The notes under the pieces: generated by a model
What the model was told of the DNA's origin: nothing
Seen by the model: the letters and a program-made list of their open reading frames with translations, nothing else
The model's database searches: none
DNA from: Bryoerythrophyllum caledonicum
Lineage: Eukaryota > Streptophyta > Bryopsida > Pottiales > Pottiaceae
Assembly: GCA_963971425.1 (NCBI GenBank)
Contig: OZ020515.1
Span: 4,456,678-4,520,677, forward strand
Direction: 5' to 3'
DNA length: 64,000 bases
Position numbers and translations under genes: made by a program
Shown here: one piece after another, positions 10,600-22,700 of the stretch
Layout of the letters: every line of letters begins with the position of its first letter
Position numbering within the stretch: the first letter of the stretch is position 1

Positions 10600-13500
10600 T
10601 CACACCTTGTACTCTTTGCAACGATTGCCCGATGTTCTCATGGGGAAATCCTCGCCGTTAAGGGTTTGAAGTTGGACAGAGTTGTTGGAGAAGACCTCCT
10701 TCACGAGATAGGGTCCCAACCACAAGGCGTTGAACTTCCCTGGAAAATCCAATCTCCTCGCGTCTTGGAGGACGACTAGCATTCCCGGCCTCAATGACCG
10801 GACCTTGTTCCGTTTGTCGAAGGCAACCTTCCTCCTTCGTTGGATGACTTCCATGTTCTGGGCGCTCCACCGGCGCATCTCGTCGAGCTCCTCCAATCGT
10901 TCTAACCGATCGGCTAAGGACGTGGCCATGGACCATCGTTCGGTCACGGCCACTCGCAGAGAGGGGATCTCGAACTCGATGGGTAAAATGGCTTCAATGC
11001 CATACACCAACGAGAAAGGAGTAGCATGGGTGGTCACCTTGAAGGTGGTTCGATAGGCCCATAATGCCGCGGGGAGTTTCGTGTCCCAATCCCTCTTGGA
11101 ATTGGTGACCGTTTTTCTCAAAATATTCACGAGGGTTTGGTTAACTCGCTCGGTGTGCCCATTGGTTTGAGGGTGATAAGGGGTGGTCTTACGATGCTTG
11201 ATCTTGAACCAGGTGGTCATGGCTTCGATCATCTCGTTCAAAAAATGTTTCCCCCTATCACTAATAAGGATTTCGGGACAACCAAACCGGGTAATGATTT
11301 GCTCGAACAAGAACTTGGCCGCATGATTAGCATCATTGGTTTTCACGGCTCGAGCCTCGGCCCACTTGGTGAGATATTCGGTTGCCACCACAATGTGCTT
11401 CATCCCACTAGAAGAGCTCGGGTGCACCTCCCCCACGTAGTCAATACCCCACTTCTCGAATGGGACCAAGGGCAAGGATACGCGTAGCGGCATGCTCATT
11501 CGAAGGTCATTTCGGGCATACCGTTGACAAGCGCCGCATCGCTTGGTGTACTCATGGGCGTCTTGGAATAGTGTAGGCCAATAATAATCCGCGCGAAGGA
11601 CTTTTTGGGCCGTCAAGGTCGTAGAGGAGTGTCCGCCACACGCACTGTCATGGCAGGCTGAGAGGATCGTGGGGATTTCCACGGACGTCACACATCAACG
11701 TTGCAAGCCGTCAACCCCTCGACGGTACAATTTGCCCCCTACTATGGTAAAGTGGCGGCTATGGAGGCGAACCTTCCGACGCTCGTTTTTGGACAATGAA
11801 TCCGGCAGAAGGTGGGTGGTAAGGAATTCGGCCACCAAATTGTACCATGAGGGAATGGAGGATACTTTGAACAAGTCCTCATCTATCAAGGCCTCATCAA
11901 TGGGGACTACACCGGTTTCCTCTGAGAGGCGTGAGAAGTGATCTGCTTGAAGGTACATCCGCCCCGGGCGGTATTCCACCGTGTAGTCAAACTCATCTAA
12001 AAGTAAGACCCACCTCGCTAACCGACCGCTCAAGTCCGCCTTGTTGACAAGGTACTTGATGGCCATGTGATCCACGTAGAACACTACGGGGTTGAGTAAC
12101 AAGTAGTGGCGGAATTTTTTGACCGAAAAAACCATTGCCAAGCACTCACGCTCGGAGGTGGTATAGTTCTTTTCGGCGGGGTTTAATTGCCTACTTGCGA
12201 AGGCAATGGGGTGGTCTTTGCCATTAAGGCCCACCGGTTGGCACAATGTGCTCCCTACAGCCACCGCCGAGGCATCACAAAAGATGTGGAAGGGCAATTC
12301 CCAATTCAGGGGCCTCAAAACCGGGTAGGTGGTTAATTCCCCTTTCAAGACCTCAAAGGCCTCTTGGCAATGGGGAGTCCACTCGAACCTTACGTTCTTT
12401 TGGATAAGTCGAGTAATGGGCATGGACTTTGTGGCAAAGTCATGGATAACCTCCCGATACCATCCTATATGTCCTAGGGTTTTTTGTATCTCCTTGACAT
12501 TTGTGGGGGGTTGTAACTCCACAATAACCTTCACCTTGTTAGGGTCCGGCTCTCTACCTTCCTTGGAGACCACGAATCCTAGTAAGACCCCCTTTTCTAC
12601 AGTGAGGAAGATCTTCTCGGGGTTGAGAGCGATGCCGGTGCGCCTACATCGTTCAAAGTTTTGTCTCACACATGCTAGCTGCTTGTTTTTCGTGGACTGG
12701 GTGCTAAAATCATCAATGAACACCATCATTGATTTGTGCAAGAGGTCTGAGAAGGCATAGGTCATGGCCCTCTGGAATGCGGAGGAGGCATTACAAAGCC
12801 CAAAAGGCATGACCAAATAGATGAATGTGCCCCACGGGATAGTGAAGGCGGTCTTGTGGTAGTCCTCGGGGGCTATGGAGATTTGGTTGTAACCCGAGTA
12901 GCCATCCATAAACGTATAAAGCTCATGAGCACCTACTTCCTCCAAGATGGTGTTGATAAATGGCAAGGGGAACTGATCTTTTTGGGTGTGGTGGTTGAGT
13001 TTCTTATAGTCAATGCACACCCGTAGCTTCCCATTTTTCTTTTTAACCAACACCATGGGGGAGACCCAATCGGATATCTCCACGGGTTTAATGAACCCTG
13101 CCTGGAGTAGCTTCTCCAATTCGGCTTTGACAATGAGCTGCAAGTTAGGATTTAGACGCCGCTCCTTTTGTCTAATGGGAGTAGTGCTTGGGAGAAGGGG
13201 GATGTGATGTTGTGTTACCGCCGGGGGAATGTCCTTGAGGTCCTTGTACGACTATGCAAAGATATCCCGAAACTCGAGCACTAGTGACTTGTACTTTGCC
13301 ATCTCCTCTTTGGTCAATCCAATTCCCACTTTTATCCTACGCTCTTCTTCCTCCTCATGAGATACTACCATCAACTTCCAATCATCGTGATGTACGTGTG
13401 GTTGTTGAGTAGGTCCCTTATACCAGTCATTTGGTACTTGTGGGTACGTTGCCCCTGAACCGCTAGCTAGGATATCGGTGGACGTCCTCCTAAAGTGGAG

Positions 13501-14776
13501 AGATGGGTTGAGAAGGCCCTCATCGATTAATACCTCCAATTCCATCCCTTGGGTACCATCGATATCCACTCCGAACACTGCTGCGGGTTCTAGGTTATCT
13601 AGGAGAGGAACCACGCCTACTTCCATCTTGGGTTTCACTTCAATCAACTCACCATCCATGAAATGCACGGACATCTCCTCATCCGCGCTCGAGGTAGGGT
13701 GTTCTTTCAACCACTCTATAAACTCACCGCTAGGGACCCACTCATAAAGGCCCGGTCCCTTGCTCTTGAATGGCATTACGTGGGCCTTCGAGGGTTGGGC
13801 TCGATCCACCGCCTTGTGGGGCGCAAACCTCATCCTTTTGGGAGGCTCCTTTGATAGAACCTCTTGTGATTCATCCTCCGACGAGCCCATGCAAACGCGG
13901 CATAATCCTAGCCTACTTGGTTGGATATGGACCGTAGTAGGGTTCTCCGGTGGACCATAGGTGATGTTTGGTTTTGGTCCCCCCTATTCTACCGTGGCAT
14001 TGGCAATCCGCAACCAAGGCCTACCTAGTAGCAAGGGGTATGCCTCCTTGTTGGAGTGCATTCGAATGAGTTGGAAGGTGAGGGAATACTCTACCCCCCC
14101 GTGGTAACTTTACAACCACTAATCTGACCTAACGGGGCCTCCGAGCTTTGATTAGCCATATTAATGATGTACGGTGAAGGTTCTGTGATGTCAAGGCCTA
14201 GCTTCTCCATGGTTGAAAGGGGCATGATGTTTAAACCACTACCACCGTCCACTAGTACATTGGGCACTACCTTGTCTACGATTGAGACCTCGATTTGAAC
14301 CGCCTTGACCTCGATGTTGGGGTGTGCACTTTTAACCCGAGCCGCCAATCTAACCCTTGCCTTAGGCCATCGCTTCACTCGGGTGCCCGACCTGAGGACC
14401 TTCCTCATGGGTGGGGATACCTCCAGTAGTTGGGCTACGGTGATGTCCGCCTTGAGACGACTCAAATCCGCCCATAAATCGTAAGGCCCTTCTCCCACGG
14501 GTTCCTCGATACATGGGAACGTTTTCGCCTGGGACTAGGAATCGGTGGACCTTCCCATGGTTCTTGGGAGGTGGACAATGGTGTTCGGGACCTAGGTGTC
14601 CCATGGGAAGACCTTAAGTTGGCCCATTTAGTGCCTTCCACCGCCTCCTTGGTGGTATCGTTTAGGTCAGAGAAGTGAGGTGAATCTTCCTCTGAGGTCT
14701 CACCTTCCTCTGGTATGGGTGGAGGGGGGCTTGAGTACCTAGGCTCCCGTCGGTTAGACCGAGTCTGGACTGCCAA
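10600..14776 (-). pseudogene. pol: Gypsy element 1 pol: protease, RT, RNase H, integrase
   Basis: Reading right to left: a protease-like segment with VDGGSGLNIM and LLGRPWL is near 14330-13990. Reverse transcriptase with VFIDDF in the catalytic YxDD position lies in 13143-11695, followed by an RNase H segment (FCDASAVAVG). Integrase with an H-H-C-C finger and a D, D, E core (GIDYVGEV, ISDRGKHF, a glutamate after HPQTNGHT) lies in 11691-10600. It is broken by TAG at 13252-13254 and 13984-13986, both Trp codons in copy 3, and by TGA at 11695-11697, which is CGA in copy 3. There is a further frame change near 14470. A single polyprotein remains intact in copy 2, so this copy is defective. Confidence 0.9.
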
Positions 14777-14782
14777 TGCGGG

Positions 14783-15098
14783 TCACTCACAAGTTTCCGG
14801 TTCCTTGTTTGTGCTCATTTCGTGGAACACTACATTGAGCTCAGTAAGGGATGGGCTGTGGGTGGACACAATCTCACTTGACATGGTGGCATAGCGCACA
14901 TCTTGTGGGCCTTGGTTTTGGTTGCCACCGGGGTTTTGTCCTTGGTTTTGTTGGCCCCCTTGGCTTTGTCCTTGGTTAATAGGGATGTAACGGGCCTTGG
15001 TATTGATCCCTATTGGAGGGGTCTGATTTTGGCGATTATTGTTGTAGTCATAGTAGAGACTAGGAGGCCTAAGGGTATTATCGGAGGTGGGGTTACGT
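14783..15098 (-). pseudogene. gag: Gypsy element 1 gag, C-terminal part
   Basis: Encodes the Pro/Gln/Asn-rich end of gag (RNPTSDNTLRPPSLYYDYNN and a GQ-rich stretch), matching copy 3 at 57411-57680. It joins the segment at 30667-31263 once the MULE is removed. The reading frame runs across the left MULE end, so the first residues of the local open frame come from the transposon terminus. Confidence 0.85.
15090..15098. repeat. Left 9-bp target duplication GGGTTACGT
   Basis: The same nine bases occur at 30658-30666. The uninterrupted gypsy copy near 57670 has a single GGGTTACGC at this place. Nine bases is the size typical of Mutator-like elements. Confidence 0.93.
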
Positions 15099-15147
15099 GG
15101 GGGAATGCTATTTCGTGAGCGGAGAGCGGAGAGCGGAGAGCGGTGAG
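15099..15147 (+). repeat. Left terminal inverted repeat of MULE
   Basis: It starts GGGGGAATGCTATTTCGTGAGC and continues with GCGGAGA heptamers. Compared with the reverse complement of 30610-30657, about 41 of 49 positions match with one gap. Confidence 0.88.
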
Positions 15148-17086
15148 GAAAAAAAAGAGCAAATAATTCAGTACCATAGGACAACTTTTTGAATTGAAAG
15201 CCTTTATTATTGTGGATTTTTTTAGCAAATCCTATTAAAATGTATAAACATATTTTACTCCTGTTTTATTTAGAGATTAAGGGTGACGTCATTGTGATCA
15301 ACTTTATTGAACTGTGACGTCATCATCACAGCTACAAGGTCATGTATCAATTTCATGAACCATTTATGGTCACCACTACAAGGCTAAATGCCATGAAATA
15401 CAAATTTATAAATAATGAAGTTCATGGTGAGGAGTGAGGGAGTGACGCAATTAAAAAAGAAGAAAATAAAATGGAAGGGACAACCATAAAAGAGGCCCAG
15501 AACTAAAATGGCACATTAAGTAGTAGTGCTATGACTATAACTTTAACCCCTAAGGTACCATGACAATTTCACATCTAAACACTTCAAAATTGTTGGACTT
15601 TAGTGCAATGAATAAAGAAGCAAACATAAACTTTTATTTTTAGTTTTGACCATAGGATCGCAATTAAGCTTTACTATGTAGCATTCTCACAAAACTTCAT
15701 TAACTTTGACATCATGGATTGAAAGTTTATGGTGTTTGAAGTCAAAAATATTGGTTCATATTTTTCCCTCCATTGAGTGGATCAGCAAACATTGACTTCA
15801 CTTGGAATTCAATTTTTGCACTACACAAGGTCTAATTCTTTCACCATTATGTTTATCATGAATTTTGTTCCTTATATCCCAATTTTTAGAGGTAGAAAGT
15901 GAGTGTAGCATATTAAAAAAATTGTGCTAAGAGAAGAGGTTCAAAATTTGCCAATTTGTGTTTTTTTTATTGATAATTTAAATGATCAATAAGAAGGTTT
16001 TCACCACATATTATTGTTGAAAAAATAAAAGGTGAAAAATATGAAGATCTCTAGGTTTTACAGTTTAGGAAAGTTTTCCCACCCTTATGTTGAGTTTGGA
16101 TAGGGTTCCACGTTCTCAATTCTAGGCATTATTTTTTGAGATTTTTTATTGAATGACAACTTTTTAATAGCTTTGCATAGACACAACTTTCGTAAAAATC
16201 CATCTTACGATTCAAAAGATAAATTAATTTTCACTTACATATACAGACAGAGCAATAGTTTGGTCAATTCAACAGAAATTTGAGTTTTTTTCCATATAAT
16301 ATAAATAAAAAATCCTCTCGGAAAGGGAATGGAAATCTTTACATCTATCGTACAGATTTTTGAATTTGGAAAATATATGATATGATATGATATGATATGG
16401 AGAAGGATATGATATATGCAAGACTAAAAGTGCATTCTTGAATCACAACACATAGTTGCCTTGATGATTTCTAAGGACATCTTCAACCCTTCTACTACTT
16501 CTAAAATTTGGTGCGCATGTGCCTAACATGATCCTTTTGAGTTTTAAAAACTAAATTCACGGCCCATAGTGCAAAAAGTTGCCATAGAAGGGGTCGAAGT
16601 TTGTTGAATGTGTTTAGTATAACCACAAAAAAGAGTTTATGTCTCACTTTGAAGGCTAGTATCTTTCAATCCGTGCAGTCAAATGTACCAAAATTTTCAC
16701 CACCCACTTTTATACAACTGTAGTACAAGATCTTCCGGTTGAATTTACAAAAAAACCATTTTGTATCATTTTGTATCATTTTGTGTTGAATGTGCTGAAA
16801 ATGGCAGTTTTGGAGTGTTTTTGAGGGAAAATTGTGCTAGGCATTTCGGGGCTAAAGGATTAGATTAAATCTATAAACCATCATACTGATTTCGAGATTT
16901 TACTTGCCATGTGCCATCATGGGCAACAGTGTACATGACCCACTTGCTTCAAGTCTAAACTTGTGGATGCCAACATGTGTGATCCTATAATCAAGCCGCG
17001 GACTTGGCTGCCCTTGGGATGAGGTGACTAGTATAAGTTTGAGAACGTTTCTTTAAACTCAAGGTAAGGTTCTAACTCTGTACTAT
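15148..17086. other. AT-rich left arm of MULE, no gene seen
   Basis: About 1.9 kb of AT-rich sequence with no supported reading frame. It contains a short GATAT run near 16378-16400 and otherwise no tandem structure or recognised domain. Confidence 0.6.
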
Positions 17087-17750
17087 TTGCCTCATACTGG
17101 CTGGTTGATGCACGTCCGAGCTTCTCGCTCCTGCTGCAAGATTCACAGACTGTCGCACTTTCTTATCGCTCTCGCTCATTGCTCTCGTTCTCCCTTACGG
17201 CTCGCCCTTATCGCCCTCGCTCGTCACTTGCTCTTGCTCATTGCTCTCGCACATTGCTCCAGCTCTCCCTTACGGCCCTCCCTCCACGCCCTCGCTCGAG
17301 CTCTCCTTTACGGCTCTTCCTCCACGCCCTCGCTCGTCACTTGCTCTCGCTCATCGCTCTCTCGCGCATTTTTTCGCTCACCCTTACGGCTCTCCCTTAT
17401 CGCCCTCGCTCGTCAGAGCCTCTTATCCAAAGTGCAAACGAAGCACCAGCGCAGCAACCAACCTCCCCTCGGCCGCTGTCGTCGTTGCTGTCTTCTCCTA
17501 GCATTCGTCGCGCTCGCCATCGTAGACACTCGCCGCATCAGCAGCAAGAGCAGCTTCGTTGTGTGCATTCTCTCCCCATCGCCCTTGCCGCGTCCCTCTC
17601 ACGGAGGCGCCAGAAATTTCACTCCCGGAGCGGTTTGGACAGAGGAAGGAGGTCGAGTATTGCGGCAGGGGGAGCGTTTCTTGTGGCGGCGTCACTTTAG
17701 GTACGTCGCTTTAATTTTGGCATCGCTTTTGATTTCGCTTTTGTTTTGAG
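17087..17750. other. GC-rich, low-complexity captured leader-like segment
   Basis: Base composition shifts sharply from the AT-rich arm. The first half is made of imperfect CTCGCTCGTCACTTGCTCTC-type repeats; the open frames (up to 220 codons) are Ser/Leu/Arg-rich repeat translations. Lying just upstream of the SERK-like exons in the same orientation, it could be the promoter or 5' leader of the captured gene, since Pack-MULEs often take GC-rich 5' ends. That origin is inference. Confidence 0.4.
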
Positions 17751-18124
17751 GAGCGGCGGCGGGTGAGGGAGGGGCTACGGTTTGGTGTTTTTGAAGGTGC
17801 GATCTGGGTGTTTTTGATGATTTGCAGTTTACTCATCCTTGATTCTCAATAGAGGTTCGCCGCGGGAGTTCACTGGGCGCTGATTCCCGAGAGAGGACGA
17901 CCGCCGGAGGAGATGGAAACTTCAGGCGTCCGAAATCTCGGCAGCTAGCATCTCGAGAGACGGCCTGCTAGCATCTCGACAGACGGTCTTCTTCCCGAGG
18001 AACACTCACAGTTGGTAAGCAACTTTTTGTTTTTGTTTTGGCTTTTTCAGGAAAAGCCGATGAGTCTATGAAGGTCAGATTTCTAACACGCCGCTCGGAC
18101 ATTGTGTATTTCTGGGCAGTCGAT

Positions 18125-18430
18125 TGAACAACAACAGTTTGAGCGGTCCCATTCCTGTTTCTCTGACGGTCATTGAGGGACTGCAAGTGCTGTAAGTTCT
18201 GATTTTGAGCTTAAATTGTCTGAGATTTCAATATCCAAGAGCATGGTGTGGACCTTGCAAGCATTTGTTCTTGAATCCTGCATTTGATTAAAATTGTTTG
18301 GGTTTCAGGAGGACCCAGACGTACGTGGTTGCTCTGCCACTGTGGAGTGATCCGTTTGCAAGGATATGTCACAACAACTTATCCGGACAAGTTCCGACCA
18401 ACGGTTCGTTTTCACTGTTTACACCCTTCA
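18125..18430 (+). pseudogene. Captured SERK/BAK1-like LRR receptor kinase fragment
   Basis: Two exon pieces are visible. The first (about 18122-18192) reads RLNNNSLSGPIPVSLT and ends GLQVL at a GTAAGT-type donor. The second (about 18309-18430, after a TTTCAG acceptor) contains HNNLSGQVP then NGSFSLFTPF and ends at a CAG|GTACTT donor. These are hallmark strings of the last leucine-rich repeats of SERK co-receptors, and both exon ends fall where SERK genes have introns. No transmembrane or kinase part is present. Capture at the DNA level with introns retained is what Pack-MULEs do. The second exon has unrelated sequence at its start, so the fragment is decayed and is not expected to make a receptor. 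Confidence 0.8.
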
Positions 18431-18539
18431 GGTACTTCAATGTCCCTTTGACCGCTTCCAAGTTCTTATTAAATGATAGTAGTTATGTTGTGTACGCTGC
18501 TAACTTAAGATGTGCTCCAATGTAGCCTGGAGGGTTGAT

Positions 18540-19735
18540 GGGGTCTGGTTCAAGAGATTTGGCTCTCAAGTGTAAGCGCAAAGTCTAGGCACGGTCAGAC
18601 ATTAATCTACAGAGATGTGGCTTTATGTAGCATGCACTACACATCTTGAAGATGCATCTTTGAATTGAAGATTGTAAAAGTAAATTAAAATGATTTAATA
18701 TGTATTATATTTCAAATTCATTTCAATGTTTATAAAACAATGATACTCTCCTTCCCATTGACTCTTTCTACTCAGATAGAAAGAAATACCCGGTCCCACG
18801 GTGGTTGGTGGGCATTCCCTCGGATTTTTTGCACAATTGGCCACCTAGAAATCTCAACGCGCTGACGGTACCAACGCTGGGCACAGTGGTTAGTCTTCGG
18901 ACGAGGGGTGAAGGTCTGAGATTTCTAGAATGGTCGGTTGTTGCATATTTCCGGAGGTGGAGTTGAGTTGGTTCAAAACCAACACCGGTTTACTGGTGAC
19001 TGCAAAAAAATTATAAAAGAAAATGAAAAAATGCCTCTAAATTGAATAATTAAAAAACAATAGAAAGAAAAAATAAATGAAATTATTTGAAAATAAATAT
19101 ACTGAAAAATAATATAAAATAATTTAAAAACAAATTGAAAGAAAAAAAAAAACATTTTAAAAAACGAAAACAGCTTGATAATGATAAGGGAGGAATGATC
19201 CACGCCAAATTTTCAACTTTTTTTTACTCTAAAAGTGCACATTATGGTAAAATTGTGCCATTTCCGTCAATTTTACCTTATCTCCAACAGTTAATGATAT
19301 TTACCATTCTTATTTACAATTTGTGGGTTGAATGTCTATGTTTACCATTATCAATTTGAGGCTCTCACCATAACAAGAGATAAAGGAACCCATCATGGGT
19401 GACCCCCTGAGCACCATCTATTCATTCTCGGTCGAGGCCCTTTCAAAGATCCACCGAGGGTCCACCTATCATGGGCCTCATAAACTCTAAGCCCTCAAGG
19501 GTTTGCTCCAATCGTTTACCTCTTGTTACTGCAAGGTCACGGTGAGAGATCACCTCTCAATAAATGGAGGTCAAAGAAGCCCGTATTGGATGGACAAATG
19601 ATTGCCCCTTCCAAGCTTCTCGGTCCAAGGCCTGCTCCATATCTTTAGAACAAGAGAGTACTTCAAAAAGGTATATAGAATTTCTTGAATATCATGAACA
19701 CACAAATATATTGGTAGAGAAGGATTCAAAGAAAT
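18540..19735. other. Non-coding interval in MULE
   Basis: No gene is supported. Around 18845-18945 an inverted pair (CTAGAAATCTCA and TGAGATTTCTAG) flanks about 70 bases and could form a stem. 19000-19200 is very A-rich. Around 19420-19560, CTCGGTCGAGG and GGTCACGGTGAGAGATCACC resemble the palindromic repeats found in the right arm near 30290-30390. Confidence 0.5.
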
Positions 19736-22700
19736 CTAAAAATCCACTGTCGAGTCTAAAGAAGACTCCTTTCTGTTGTGTACTGCTTCAAGATCAAGTA
19801 GACTTAAAACAGCTGGATTGTAGCATTGGCGCTTGCTAAGTCTCTTTGGCGGTGGTGACATTGACGATGCGAACATGTTTGCCATTTGTTGTGCATACTC
19901 TGGCATAAATGCATATTCTGATACACTGCAATCTATTGATCTGCTGCGGACAATGAAAAAATATTTGAGCACTAATCTGGGAAAAGATATAAAAGCCGAA
20001 TGCCCATAAGTACAACCATTCTACTTACTCAATTGCGGCACGCTTGCGCTTTCCCTTATCCCTTGGTATGATGTCCTCTAGATCTTCCGCATCAAGTGCA
20101 ACCTGGGGAGGCGGTCCGGGCTGAGGTTCATCCGGTTCGGAGGAAGAGTCGGCATCCCCAGATGTAGTAGGTCGCGTGATCTTCAATGGGGATAGCATGG
20201 ATTCGAACACATCACTATCTGCCTCTAATGCCACAATATTTCTTCCGTATTCTTTGCACACCGTCACCGAATTCCCTGATAACAACTGTTGTTAGAAGCG
20301 TATCACAGAATACACACAACTTGCGTATAAATGCAAAACATACCAACATTTGCTGTCATGTCCACAACAAGGTTATCAGTGTCAATGGATGACAGGATCA
20401 ACGATGTCATAAAGTGACTACCGCGCTCCTTTGGTCCTCGCCACACCTTCCCGTCCGTTGTCTTCTGCCACTCTGGGGTGACAAAATTCCAGATTGTGTC
20501 ACCATCGCCAATGATGAGGCCGTGGTCCTTGAGTGCATTATGAACTCGAAAATGGAAGCTAGATTTTCTGCGTAATGATCCGGCTGTGTCGCGAACAATC
20601 AGGGCAATCTTGAAAAGTCCCGTTAGAGAATTGTCAATGGCCGAATAAGTGTACATGCGATTCACACCATGGAATTCTTTAAAAATCTTGAATCCAAGCT
20701 GTGGAAAATAGCTTGTGAACAGCTCTTTCGTGCTCCCGCCATTGTCGCTATAGATAAGGAACATCGCCCCGTCGTCATGTAGAAACTTGTTGGCAAAGGC
20801 AAACACATTCTTCAACCAAGTCGGGTCAAGGACGTTCCATGCTGGAGTTTTGTCGCATACACCCTTTACAGGTTTGTTGTCTGGGATCTCCGCAATAATC
20901 AGGTCCACTTTTGCCTCTTTATCAACATTCTTCCCTCCCCAAATGCACTTCTTCCCATTGTTACACTCCGCAGCATAATCAGCTATGGTCTGCCAAAGGC
21001 CACGGGAGATAGGAGCATTGATGATCAAGTTAGATATGAGACAAGCATTCCCAGGTGATGGCGCCACGGCCTGACTCGGGGTTGGGTCACGAAGAGAGGC
21101 TCCGGATAGTGTTGAATGTGCTTGCGATATCCCAACACCTGGAGACCGGGCCTGGCGACGGGGTTGAATGCGTCTAACAGGTGCAGAACGTTGAGACATC
21201 AACACGGTGTGCCTGCCCCCATCTCCTCCATCTTCATCGTCATTTGATTCAGCTTGTTGCATCACATCTTCGTTTACACCCAGGATCTCTCGCTCTTCGA
21301 GATTCTGAGTAGATTGGCCCTCCTCTGGAACAATAGAATGGGTCTCTTTGCTTGCTAGCTCGTCTTCATCATCATTGTCATCCTCAGAGGGCAACGGTGA
21401 CAGCCCCAACTCTTCTCTTCTTTTGGCCTCCTTGGCCCTCAGCTTGGATTTCTTGATCGCATCTCGCTTCTCCTTCGCTCGCTTATTCCTTGCTTGTTGC
21501 TTTGACTTCGGACTCAGTGGTTGAGGCTTCTTCTTCTTGGATTCGGCTTCCTTAGTGATTACTTCCACTGCCACATCTGGTCCAGATAGTGGTCCAAGCA
21601 TGTTCTTGTACTCCTGCTCTGTCTCATAGCAGTAGTTCTTGTTACACTCAACATACCACAGACACTCTCTCAGATGCTGAATTGAGAACACTTCCATCTG
21701 ATACGCCGTATACATACACGTATCAGAGGAGGGAGGATATGCAGAATTCATCCACCGTGGAACTCGAAGGATGGCCTTCACGTTAAACAAGACCTGACGA
21801 ATGTAGCGGTATATAAACCGCTTTGCCATATCCTGTCTCCCCGGCACTTCCTCCCACTTTGTCAGCCGGGTAAACTTTGTCTTGCCACCAAACACTGCTG
21901 GGAAGGCATGTGACCAAATCTGACATCTCCATGTCTCAAAGTAAATCTCCCAGGACTCATACTCGACATTGGGAACGATATCGAGCTCCCCCAGTATCTC
22001 ATCGATAGTCATTGCAATCTCCTCTTTCAGCTACACGCAAACACTGTCAGTGCTTCATGATAAATATATAAATCCCTAGAGTTTGATTTGGAGGTGGATG
22101 CTAACCTGAATCCAGAATACGGCTCGATCTAGATACGTCCGTAGTTGCGACTCAGAGCAAGGTTGTGGCCAGTGCTTTTCCTTCTGGTTAAAGCTCGAAC
22201 TATTCCATAGCTTTCGCCATTCAGTCTTGTACTGATTAGGCACATTCGTAGTGGCAATCAACTGAAGTTTATCCAATCCCATATCCACTTTTTTGATTGG
22301 GCGGGTGGACTAGTGTAGTCGAACCTAGCAAAAACCACAGAGAAAGAACATTGGATATCAAATTACGTCAAAACCACGATAAATAAAAACATTCCATTTG
22401 ACTAACTGAATGATGATTCAAACATAGTTACTCAAAATTGAAGAGATGAAACCAACCCATGAGACCCAGGAGGGCCACCAAAAGGCTCTCGGACCGAGAA
22501 CATAAAATAGGGTCGCACTCTTATACGGGAAACTATTCCAGGTAAGAAATGAAATAACCCCTTGGAGATGCCTGCTCAAGGCCTCGGACCGAGACTTGTT
22601 GCATGGCCTTCCGAGATTGAGGAATGCTTAGTTCAAGAGAAAAATTTCAACCATGGAGGGCGTTTTTCATTGTCCACGATCCAGGAGGCTTCTAACCATC

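Noticed and set aside
10730..13207. Plus-strand frames over gypsy pol (also 47786-49788, 53036-55829 and 56040-57107)
   Set aside because: Antisense shadows of the minus-strand pol and protease frames.
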